Shown here piece after piece: positions 1 to 5,945 of a stretch of 9,711 nt of DNA; the stretch's first letter is position 1, and each line of letters starts with the position of its first letter. This DNA is from an uncultured Burkholderiales bacterium (GTDB lineage Bacteria > Pseudomonadota > Gammaproteobacteria > Burkholderiales > Burkholderiaceae_C): contig CAIYFE010000074.1 in the NCBI GenBank assembly GCA_903925445.1, positions 1 to 9,711 on the forward strand. The letters are read 5' to 3'. The notes beneath the pieces were generated by a model. That model searched no databases, had not been told where the DNA came from, and saw only the letters and a program-made list of their open reading frames with translations. The position numbers and the translations under genes were made by a program.

Positions 1-1899
1 CTGCCCCAAGGTTTCAGGTCGGTAGCGGGTCAAGCGTTGGCGGATTTCTATGGACAGCGCGGTAATTTGGTTGTAATCCAAGTCTTCGGGCAGCTTGAGG
101 TTTTCGTAATGCGCGGCTCGCTGAACCTCGTCGCGCTGGCGATCAATGTAGCCCGCGTACTTGGAAGCGATCTCAATCTGCTCAATCACCGCTTGCAGTG
201 TTTCACGTGAAACCTCATCCTGCGCCTCGGGCAGCAAGTCTGGGTTGGCGTACTTACCGGCTTCCAAAGACATCAAAGAGAGATAGCTGACATCTGGGCG
301 GCGCAGCAAATCGGCCAGGTTGTGTTCGTGTTCAATGGCTTTGCCCAACACGCGCTCTGACTCTGATGCTGGCAAATTGCGCGGGTTGACCCAAATCGAT
401 TTCAGTCGTTCTGTTTCACGTGAAACCAGATCGCGCTTGCGGCTGAACGCCTCCCAGCGGGCATCGTCTACCAAGCCCATTTGGCGACCCAACTCCGTCA
501 GGCGCATGTCGGCGTTGTCTTCTCGCAGTTGCAAACGGAACTCGGCGCGGCTGGTGAACATGCGATAAGGCTCCGTCACGCCTTTGGTGGTCAAGTCGTC
601 CACCAACACGCCCAAGTAAGCCTGCTCTCGCCCGGGCGTCCATGCGCCGCCAAAGTCATTGGCCTCGCCATTCAAGCTGCGCGTTTGCAGTGCCGCATTG
701 ATCCCAGCGAACAATCCTTGCGCCGCAGCTTCTTCGTATCCCGTGGTGCCATTGATTTGCCCAGCAAAGAACAAGCCGCCAATGGCCTTGGTCTCAAAGC
801 TGCGCTTGAGCTCGCGCGGGTCAAAGTAGTCGTATTCAATGGCATACCCTGGGCGAACAATGTGTGCGTTCTCCAACCCTTTGATGGAACGCACCAAGTC
901 GTACTGAATGTCAAACGGCAAGCTCGTTGAGATGCCGTTGGGGTAGTACTCGTGGGTGGTCAGGCCTTCGGGTTCCAGAAAAATCTGATGGCTGTCTTTG
1001 CCCGCAAAGCGATTGATCTTGTCCTCAACGCTGGGGCAGTAACGCGGCCCAACGCCCTCGATCTTGCCGGTGAACATGGGGCTGCGATCAAACCCGGATC
1101 GAATGATGTCGTGGGTTTGCGCATTGGTGTGCGTGATCCAACACGGCATGTGTTGGGGATGCATCTTGGCGTTGCCCATGAAGCTGAACACAGGCACGGC
1201 GCCGGGTAAGCCGCCGGGATGGCCATCGCCAGGCTGTTCGGTGCATTGGCTGAAGTCAATCGTGCGACCGTCTAGGCGCGGCGGCGTTCCTGTTTTCAAA
1301 CGACCTTGCGGCAACTTGAGCTCTTTCAGTCGGGCAGACAACCCCACAGCAGGTGGATCGCCGGCACGTCCGCCAGAGTAGTTGTTCAAGCCCACATGAA
1401 TTTTTCCATCCAAGAAAGTACCCGCCGTCAACACCACGGTTTTAGCTTGGAAACGAATGCCCGCTTGCGTGACGGCACCCGTCACACGTTCAGTTTTGCC
1501 ATCCGAGGCCACCATCAAGTCTTCCACCGACTGCTGAAACAACCACAAATTGGGTTGGTTTTCCAGCATGCGACGAATCGCTGCTTTGTACAAAATGCGA
1601 TCTGCCTGCGCCCGCGTCGCACGTACAGCCGGGCCTTTGGAGCTGTTCAAAATACGAAACTGGATCCCGGCTTCATCCGTGGCCAAGGCCATCGCGCCGC
1701 CCAGTGCGTCAACCTCTTTGACCAAGTGGCCTTTGCCGATGCCACCGATCGAAGGGTTGCAGCTCATCTGACCCAAGGTTTCAATGTTGTGGCTGAGCAA
1801 GAGCGTTTTGGCGCCCATGCGCGCCGAGGCCAGCGCGGCTTCTGTGCCCGCATGCCCGCCGCCCACCACAATCACATCAAATACTTGGGGATACAACAT
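1..1899 (-). CDS. mnmG: MnmG (GidA), tRNA uridine-5-carboxymethylaminomethyl(34) synthesis enzyme, 3' end cut off
   Basis: FAD-dependent enzyme that, with MnmE, installs the (carboxymethyl)aminomethyl group on wobble U34 of several tRNAs in the cytoplasm. The frame is open for 633 codons from ATG at 1899 to the window edge without a stop. The N-terminus has the dinucleotide-binding motif VVGGGHAG (about residues 11-18), followed by the family blocks MSCNPSIGGIGKGHL, LKTGTPPRLDGRTIDF, GPRYCPSVEDKI (conserved Cys) and GYEEAAAQGLFAGINAA. The last visible residues, RPETLGQ, match the point about 25-30 residues before the end of family members, so only the extreme C-terminus is missing. A modest Shine-Dalgarno (TAGG, about 8 nt upstream) precedes the start. 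The C-terminal region carries two parS sites. In many proteobacteria rsmG, parA and parB follow mnmG, which would put them to the left of this window (inference). Confidence 0.96.
   Translation of the reverse strand, partial: MLYPQVFDVIVVGGGHAGTEAALASARMGAKTLLLSHNIETLGQMSCNPSIGGIGKGHLVKEVDALGGAMALATDEAGIQFRILNSSKGPAVRATRAQADRILYKAAIRRMLENQPNLWLFQQSVEDLMVASDGKTERVTGAVTQAGIRFQAKTVVLTAGTFLDGKIHVGLNNYSGGRAGDPPAVGLSARLKELKLPQGRLKTGTPPRLDGRTIDFSQCTEQPGDGHPGGLPGAVPVFSFMGNAKMHPQHMPCWITHTNAQTHDIIRSGFDRSPMFTGKIEGVGPRYCPSVEDKINRFAGKDSHQIFLEPEGLTTHEYYPNGISTSLPFDIQYDLVRSIKGLENAHIVRPGYAIEYDYFDPRELKRSFETKAIGGLFFAGQINGTTGYEEAAAQGLFAGINAALQTRSLNGEANDFGGAWTPGREQAYLGVLVDDLTTKGVTEPYRMFTSRAEFRLQLREDNADMRLTELGRQMGLVDDARWEAFSRKRDLVSRETERLKSIWVNPRNLPASESERVLGKAIEHEHNLADLLRRPDVSYLSLMSLEAGKYANPDLLPEAQDEVSRETLQAVIEQIEIASKYAGYIDRQRDEVQRAAHYENLKLPEDLDYNQITALSIEIRQRLTRYRPETLGQ
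199..214. other. parS: parS centromere site 1 (ParB-binding), inside mnmG
   Basis: TGTTTCACGTGAAACC matches the widely conserved chromosomal parS 16-mer TGTTTCACGTGAAACA at 15 of 16 positions. The inner 14 bases (200-213) are a perfect palindrome. ParB binds this sequence and loads onto DNA as a CTP-dependent clamp to drive origin segregation. The site lies in the mnmG coding sequence and is read as Val-Ser-Arg-Glu-Thr (about residues 563-567). Confidence 0.9.
412..427. other. parS: parS centromere site 2 (ParB-binding), inside mnmG
   Basis: A second copy of the same 16-mer TGTTTCACGTGAAACC, with a perfect 14-base palindrome at 413-426. It lies exactly 213 bases from the first copy and so in the same codon phase, again reading Val-Ser-Arg-Glu-Thr (about residues 492-496 of MnmG). 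Two identical 16-mers this close, in the gene that usually sits next to parAB, make chance very unlikely. Confidence 0.9.
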
Positions 1900-1969
1900 G
1901 GTCTTAACCTACAAAAGGTACGCAGGGGCTGTGTGCCGCCCTGCAAAGCAACCTTCCATTTTACAAGGC
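1900..1969 (-). promoter_or_regulatory. copA-mnmG intergenic segment with stem-loop
   Basis: Seventy bases between the copA stop and the mnmG start. On the minus strand an interrupted stem-loop lies at 1922-1944 (GCAGG...CCTGC, then GGC/GCC around an ACACA loop, with a 2-nt bulge). It is followed a few bases later only by a short CTTTTG, so it is at best a weak terminator for copA or a leader hairpin for mnmG. TAAAAT just after the copA stop resembles a -10 box, but I see no good -35 at the right distance. Read-through from copA into mnmG is possible. Confidence 0.35.
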
Positions 1970-4195
1970 TCAAATATTTTTTGCTTGCCAGCGTTTGAGC
2001 AATAACGCATTGCTCATCACACTGAGCGAGCTCATGGCCATCGCGGCTGCAGCAACGACTGGACTCAAGTAGCCCAAGGCGGCCAGCGGAATCCCAGCAA
2101 TGTTGTAGGCGAACGCCCAAAACAAGTTTTGTCGAATCTTCGCCACGGTGCGTTGTGAAATATCCAAAGCAGACGCAACCAATGCCACATCACCACGCAT
2201 CAACGTGATGCCTGCGGCTTGCATTGCCACATCGGTGCCGCCGCCATCCGCGTTGGCCATGGCCATGCTCACGTCGGCTGCGGCCAAAGCAGGTGCATCG
2301 TTGATGCCGTCGCCGACAAAAGCAACCACGTGCGTGTGTCCCTGCGCATCGTGTTGCAAGGCCCGAATGTGCGCTGCCTTGTCTGCGGGCAACACTTCGG
2401 CGTGAACCTCTTGCGGCAACAAACCCAAGCGCGAAGCCATCGCCAATGCTGCGCCACGGTTGTCCCCAGAAATCATGACCAAGCGAAGCCCGCGCGCGCG
2501 CAAAGCATTCAACGCGGCCTGAACACCCGGCTTGGGCTCATCCGCAAAAGCCAGCAAGGCGCACAAGGAAACGGTATCTCCCCGACGTTGTGCCAACACC
2601 GACACCGTTGCCCCTTGTACTTGCAGTTGTTGCGCTTGGGTCAGCGCTTGATCGACCGAGGTCTGCGCCGAAGAAGTCAAACTTTGCATCCAACGCACGC
2701 TGCCCAACAAAAACACATCGCCGTGGATTTGCGCTTGCACACCCATGCCCGCCACCGCTTGTGCATCTTGAACGTCCAACAAGGACAACGATTTGTTTTT
2801 GGCTGCCTGTACAACCGCCAACGCCAAAGGATGTTGACTCGCACTTTGCACACTGGCAGCGATCGCCAGCCAATGGTCTGCGGTCTCAGGCGTCAAGGAC
2901 ACCAGCGACGAAAGTTGAGGGCGTCCCAAAGTCAAAGTCCCCGTCTTGTCAAACGCAACGGTGTCTACCTTGTGGGCAATTTCCAGAGCTTGCGCGTCTT
3001 TGATCAACACGCCCTGCTGCGCCGCCACGCCCGTTCCAGCCATGATGGCCACCGGCGTGGCCAGTCCTAAAGCACAAGGGCACGCAATCACCAACACCGC
3101 CACACTGTGAATAAGAGAGGTGGCCAAGTCAGCCGACACCCACCACCAAGCGCCAAAGGTCAACACAGCAAGCAACAGCACCACGGGCACAAACACGGCA
3201 GAGACTTGATCCACCAAACGCTGAATGGGCGCTTTCACAGCCTGCGCGTTTTCAACCAACCGAATGATGTGCGACAACACCGTGTCTGTTCCAACCGCGC
3301 TGACTTGCATCACCAAGCGGCCCTCGCTGTTGATGCTGCCGCCCGTCAGCGTGCTGCCTGGCGATTTGCTCACAGGCAAGGACTCTCCGGTCAACATCGA
3401 CTCATCCACTTGACTTGCGCCTTGCGTCACCCAACCATCGGCCGCAATGCGCTCGCCTGGCAACACGACCACCACGTCTCCCACCAACAACTCTTCGATG
3501 AGAATGACTTGCTCGCCGTCCTCACCCAAAACTCGCGCTGTCTCGGGGCGCAAGGCGTGCAAGGCGCGAATGGCTTGGGTGGTTTGTCGCTTGGCACGCG
3601 CTTCCAGCCATTTGCCCAACAGCACCAGCGTGATGACCACCGCCGAGCCTTCAAAGTACAAATGGGGCATGTCGTCGTTGGCGCTCCACCACAAGCCCAC
3701 CGACAACAACCACCCAGCGCTGGTGCCCAAGGCCACCAACAAATCCATGTTGCCGCTGCCAGCCTTGAGCGCATGCCATCCGGCTTTGTAAAAACGCGCC
3801 CCCAAAATAAATTGCACCGGCGTTGCCAACAAAAATTGCCACAACGCGGGCAGCATCCAATGTTGATGCAGCACGTCGCCCAGCATAGGCAACACCAAAG
3901 GCAGGCTCAAAACCACGCCCACAGCAACCGGCAAAAAACCCGCCCATCGACTCGGATTGACCTGCTCCAGATGCTCAGCGGCCAACGGCTCGTAGCCCGC
4001 ATCACGAACCGCACGGCGCAACCGTGCCGAATGATCGGCTTGCGCCTGGGACCAAACCACGCGCGCAGATTCGGTGGCCAAGTTGACACTCACCGACTCA
4101 ACTCCCGGCACACGCCCAATGGCGCGCTCCACACGCGCCACACATGAGGCACATGTCATGCCACCAATACCGATTTGATCCACCGTGTCTTGCAT
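1970..4195 (-). CDS. copA: Cu+-exporting P1B-type ATPase (CopA-like)
   Basis: A 741-residue inner-membrane pump that uses ATP to move Cu+ out of the cytoplasm. One N-terminal HMA domain carries GMTCASC (Cys15, Cys18). Eight membrane helices are expected by family, the first near residue 85. Visible catalytic motifs are TGES (269-272, actuator), ACPCALGLATP with the transport CPC at 372-374, DKTGTLT with phosphorylated Asp416, the nucleotide-binding HP at 455-456, and GDGINDAP (628-635). AYN (696-698) and MSSLSVMSNA (721 on) are the helix 7-8 residues typical of the Cu+ subgroup rather than Zn/Cd pumps. It is divergent from the CopZ-like gene with 35 bases between the starts. GGGAG lies 13 nt before the ATG, which is long for a Shine-Dalgarno, but an in-frame stop upstream and the HMA motif at residue 12 leave this ATG as the best start. 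No CueR/CsoR-type regulator gene is in the window. Confidence 0.95.
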   Translation of the reverse strand: MQDTVDQIGIGGMTCASCVARVERAIGRVPGVESVSVNLATESARVVWSQAQADHSARLRRAVRDAGYEPLAAEHLEQVNPSRWAGFLPVAVGVVLSLPLVLPMLGDVLHQHWMLPALWQFLLATPVQFILGARFYKAGWHALKAGSGNMDLLVALGTSAGWLLSVGLWWSANDDMPHLYFEGSAVVITLVLLGKWLEARAKRQTTQAIRALHALRPETARVLGEDGEQVILIEELLVGDVVVVLPGERIAADGWVTQGASQVDESMLTGESLPVSKSPGSTLTGGSINSEGRLVMQVSAVGTDTVLSHIIRLVENAQAVKAPIQRLVDQVSAVFVPVVLLLAVLTFGAWWWVSADLATSLIHSVAVLVIACPCALGLATPVAIMAGTGVAAQQGVLIKDAQALEIAHKVDTVAFDKTGTLTLGRPQLSSLVSLTPETADHWLAIAASVQSASQHPLALAVVQAAKNKSLSLLDVQDAQAVAGMGVQAQIHGDVFLLGSVRWMQSLTSSAQTSVDQALTQAQQLQVQGATVSVLAQRRGDTVSLCALLAFADEPKPGVQAALNALRARGLRLVMISGDNRGAALAMASRLGLLPQEVHAEVLPADKAAHIRALQHDAQGHTHVVAFVGDGINDAPALAAADVSMAMANADGGGTDVAMQAAGITLMRGDVALVASALDISQRTVAKIRQNLFWAFAYNIAGIPLAALGYLSPVVAAAAMAMSSLSVMSNALLLKRWQAKNI

Positions 4196-4230
4196 GGGTG
4201 TAAGCTTACTCCCTTGCTAAGGAGTTTTGA
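4196..4230. promoter_or_regulatory. Divergent copA/copZ control region with overlapping dyads
   Basis: The 35 bases between divergent starts hold a perfect 10-bp palindrome GTAAGCTTAC (4200-4209) and an overlapping dyad ACTCC-N8-GGAGT (4208-4225). The right half of the dyad is also the Shine-Dalgarno AAGGAG of the chaperone gene, 7 nt before its ATG. On the minus strand TTCAAA and TAAGCT flank the dyad with 17-nt spacing, which could be a weak copA promoter. The layout recalls MerR-family (CueR) operators, but the dyad length and -35 match are poor, so the regulator is not identified. Any copZ promoter must lie partly inside the copA 5' coding end. Confidence 0.4.
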
Positions 4231-4428
4231 ATGGATTACCAATTCACAGTTCAAGGAATGACTTGTGGGCACTGCGAAATGGCGGTTAAAAAAGCCATCA
4301 CGCGACTGGATCCTCAAGCGCAAGTCGTTGCGGATCGCACCCAAAACCAAGTCACCGTAACCCACAGCACACAACCCCGCGAGGTCTTGGCCAAAGTCAT
4401 TGCCGAAGAAGGCTACCCAGTCACATGA
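4231..4428 (+). CDS. copZ: CopZ-like heavy-metal-associated (HMA) copper chaperone
   Basis: A 65-residue cytoplasmic protein consisting of a single HMA (ferredoxin-like) domain with GMTCGHC at residues 9-15; Cys12 and Cys15 are the metal ligands. The length is normal for Atx1/CopZ-type chaperones, which bind Cu+ and hand it to the N-terminal domain of a CopA pump. The divergent copA and its own HMA domain support that partnership. A strong Shine-Dalgarno (AAGGAG, 7 nt spacing) fixes the start. The stop overlaps the pirin start as ATGA, so the two genes are probably co-transcribed and translationally coupled. Specificity for copper rather than another soft metal is inferred from context. Confidence 0.9.
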   Translation: MDYQFTVQGMTCGHCEMAVKKAITRLDPQAQVVADRTQNQVTVTHSTQPREVLAKVIAEEGYPVT

Positions 4429-5285
4429 GTTCAACCGATCATCCCGGCCGTGGCGTTGAACGCTTGATCCAAGGCCAAGCCACACAAGACGGCGCAGGCG
4501 TCAAATTGACACGCGTGCTCACCCAAGATTTACAGCAACGCCTCGATCCATTTTTGATGCTGGACGCCTTTGGCAGCGATGACCCCGATGAATACATCGC
4601 CGGGTTTCCCAACCATCCGCATCGAGGCTTTGAAACCATCACCTACATGATCGCCGGGCGCATGCGCCACCGAGACAGCGGCGGTCACGAGGGTTTGTTG
4701 CAAAACGGCGGTGTGCAATGGATGACCGCTGGCTTTGGTCTGACCCACAGCGAAATGCCCGAGCAAGAAGAAGGTCGCATGGAAGGCTTTCAGCTTTGGC
4801 TGAACCTGCCCAGCAACGAAAAACTTTGTAAGCCCAGTTACGTGGACATCCAAAGCGAACACATTCCAGAACACACCACCGACGAGGGCGTGTTGGTGCG
4901 AGTCATCGCGGGGGAGTCGCGGGAAGTCAAAGCAAACATTCAACGCGACGCCACACAGCCGCTCTACTTGGACGTTCACTTCTCACAAGATGCGATTTTT
5001 GAACAACGCATTCCCGCCACGCACAACGCCTTTGTGTACGTCTACCGTGGCGAGTTAACGGTGTTGGCACCCCAGCAGCAAACGCCCATCGCGCTGGCAC
5101 GCATGGCGATTTTGGACAACACCCAAGACCGCGTATTTTTGCAAGGCTGTGCTGGCACACGCGCCATCGTCATTGCGGGTAAACCGTTGAACGAGCCCAT
5201 CGTTCAATATGGACCCTTTGTCATGAACACGCGGGAAGAAATCATGCAAGCCGTTGAAGACTTTCGCGCCGGGCGTATGCAATAA
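4425..5285 (+). CDS. Pirin family protein (bicupin)
   Basis: A 286-residue two-cupin protein. NHPHRGFETITYM (about residues 63-75) and GLTHSEMP (105-112) supply the expected metal ligands His64, His66, His108 and Glu110, which correspond to the Fe-binding residues of human pirin and E. coli YhhW. The C-terminal region has the second cupin and the usual ending around EPIVQYGPFVMNT. Some bacterial pirins have quercetin 2,3-dioxygenase activity in vitro and others modulate central metabolism; the substrate of this one cannot be told from sequence. The start overlaps the chaperone stop by four bases (ATGA) and there is no separate promoter, so it depends on chaperone-gene expression. Such tight coupling hints at a role in metal or oxidative stress, which is inference. 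Confidence 0.93.
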   Translation: MSSTDHPGRGVERLIQGQATQDGAGVKLTRVLTQDLQQRLDPFLMLDAFGSDDPDEYIAGFPNHPHRGFETITYMIAGRMRHRDSGGHEGLLQNGGVQWMTAGFGLTHSEMPEQEEGRMEGFQLWLNLPSNEKLCKPSYVDIQSEHIPEHTTDEGVLVRVIAGESREVKANIQRDATQPLYLDVHFSQDAIFEQRIPATHNAFVYVYRGELTVLAPQQQTPIALARMAILDNTQDRVFLQGCAGTRAIVIAGKPLNEPIVQYGPFVMNTREEIMQAVEDFRAGRMQ

Positions 5286-5305
5286 AGCAAAAAACTTTAC
5301 AAAAC

Positions 5306-5334
5306 TTGTTGCTTGCCCCATCTGTCAGCAACAA
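5306..5334 (+). terminator. Stem-loop downstream of pirin gene
   Basis: Perfect 8-bp inverted repeat TTGTTGCT / AGCAACAA around a 13-nt loop, in the 92-base gap between the pirin gene and the LTXXQ gene. No T-tract follows, so it is not a classical intrinsic terminator. It could be an mRNA-stability element or a protein-binding dyad ahead of the next gene. I see no clear -35/-10 pair in this gap. Confidence 0.3.
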
Positions 5335-5377
5335 CCCGCGCGCAAAGTTCAGTCTGTCATTCACAAAGGACTTGGCT

Positions 5378-5878
5378 ATGAAAACTCTGCACTCATTGCG
5401 TTGGTTGGCCAGCGCAACACTCATCGGTACTTTGGCTTTTACAACTTTGGGCGTCAGCGCCCAACCCATGCCTGATGCAGGCCCCATGATGCATCACGCC
5501 ATGCAAGGCAAATGGCATGAAAAAATGTTGGCACAGTGGGAAAAACATCACCAAGCGTTGAAGGCCAAGTTGCATTTGACGCCTGCACAAGAAGGCGCAT
5601 GGCAAACCTTCAGCGAGGCCATCAAACCGCCAACAACGCCACCCGTTCAAGCCATCAACCGCGAAGACTTGCAACGATTGACAACACCCGAGCGCATTCA
5701 AAAAATGAATGCCTTTCACGAGGCACGCGTTCAAGAAATGCAAACCCGCATGAAGCAACGCTCTGACGCAACCCTGGTTTTTTACAACCAACTCACGCCC
5801 GAACAACAAAAGATTTTTGATGCCGAGAGTTTGCCGCGCACACCTTTATTCCAAGGTGGCGAAGCAAAAGCACGTTAA
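5378..5878 (+). CDS. Secreted LTXXQ-motif protein, Spy/CpxP-like
   Basis: A 166-residue periplasmic protein. An N-terminal signal peptide (MKTLHSLRW, then a hydrophobic stretch) has a likely cleavage site after VSA28. The mature N-terminus is rich in Met and His (MMHHAMQGKWHEKM, about 37-50), suggesting metal binding. Two LTxxQ motifs, LTPAQ (67-71) and LTPEQ (139-143), are the signature of the Spy/CpxP family of helical, envelope-stress-related proteins, several of which respond to copper or misfolded protein. The chosen ATG follows AAAGGA at 7 nt spacing; a TTG at 5306 would add 24 residues ahead of the signal peptide and has no such site. It lies 92 bases after the pirin gene and converges on gyrB, its TAA sharing bases with the ancestral gyrB stop. 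Function beyond family level is inferred. Confidence 0.85.
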   Translation: MKTLHSLRWLASATLIGTLAFTTLGVSAQPMPDAGPMMHHAMQGKWHEKMLAQWEKHHQALKAKLHLTPAQEGAWQTFSEAIKPPTTPPVQAINREDLQRLTTPERIQKMNAFHEARVQEMQTRMKQRSDATLVFYNQLTPEQQKIFDAESLPRTPLFQGGEAKAR

Positions 5879-5931
5879 ACGTCGATGTTGGCCGCGCGCA
5901 AGGCGTTGGTTTCGATGAAGTCGCGACGAGG
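5875..5931 (-). pseudogene. In-frame remnant of the gyrB 3' end after a premature stop
   Basis: Read on the minus strand in the gyrB frame directly after TAA (5932-5934), this stretch encodes PRRDFIETNALRAANIDV and then TAA (5875-5877). It matches the conserved end of proteobacterial GyrB, where VEPRR...FIE.NAL..ANID is usual; the stop occupies the position of the Glu before Pro-Arg-Arg. The tail has no frameshift or further damage. Its stop overlaps the convergent LTXXQ stop within a shared TTAA. It is untranslated unless ribosomes read through the TAA. Confidence 0.85.
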
Positions 5932-5945
5932 TTACACCTCGTCGC
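5923..5945 (-). terminator. Perfect stem-loop straddling the gyrB stop codon
   Basis: Arms GCGACGAGGT and ACCTCGTCGC (10 bp, perfect) enclose a 3-nt loop, and the TAA stop spans loop and arm. Neither strand has a following T-tract, so intrinsic termination is doubtful although the site lies between convergent genes. The palindrome arises from GAC-GAG-GT against CCT-CGT-CGC and would persist with the ancestral GAA codon, so it predates the stop or is fortuitous. Confidence 0.45.

Noticed and set aside
1911..1958. Short minus-strand frame of 16 codons in the mnmG leader
   Set aside because: No Shine-Dalgarno before its ATG and no regulatory codon pattern; length is within chance.
1306..1998. 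Plus-strand open frame of 230 codons opposite mnmG
   Set aside because: Antisense to conserved MnmG blocks and without any recognisable motif.
2328..2336. Another CACGTG-containing site, in copA, as a third parS
   Set aside because: Only the central hexamer matches; the flanking GTTT/AAAC arms are absent.
2219..4147. Long plus-strand open frames opposite copA (283 and 346 codons)
   Set aside because: Arg/His/Gln-rich low-quality sequences typical of the antisense frame of a GC-biased gene; copA motifs are complete on the minus strand.
5306..5377. Upstream TTG start extending the LTXXQ protein by 24 residues
   Set aside because: It would bury the signal peptide; the ATG at 5378 has a proper AAAGGA site and begins a standard signal sequence.
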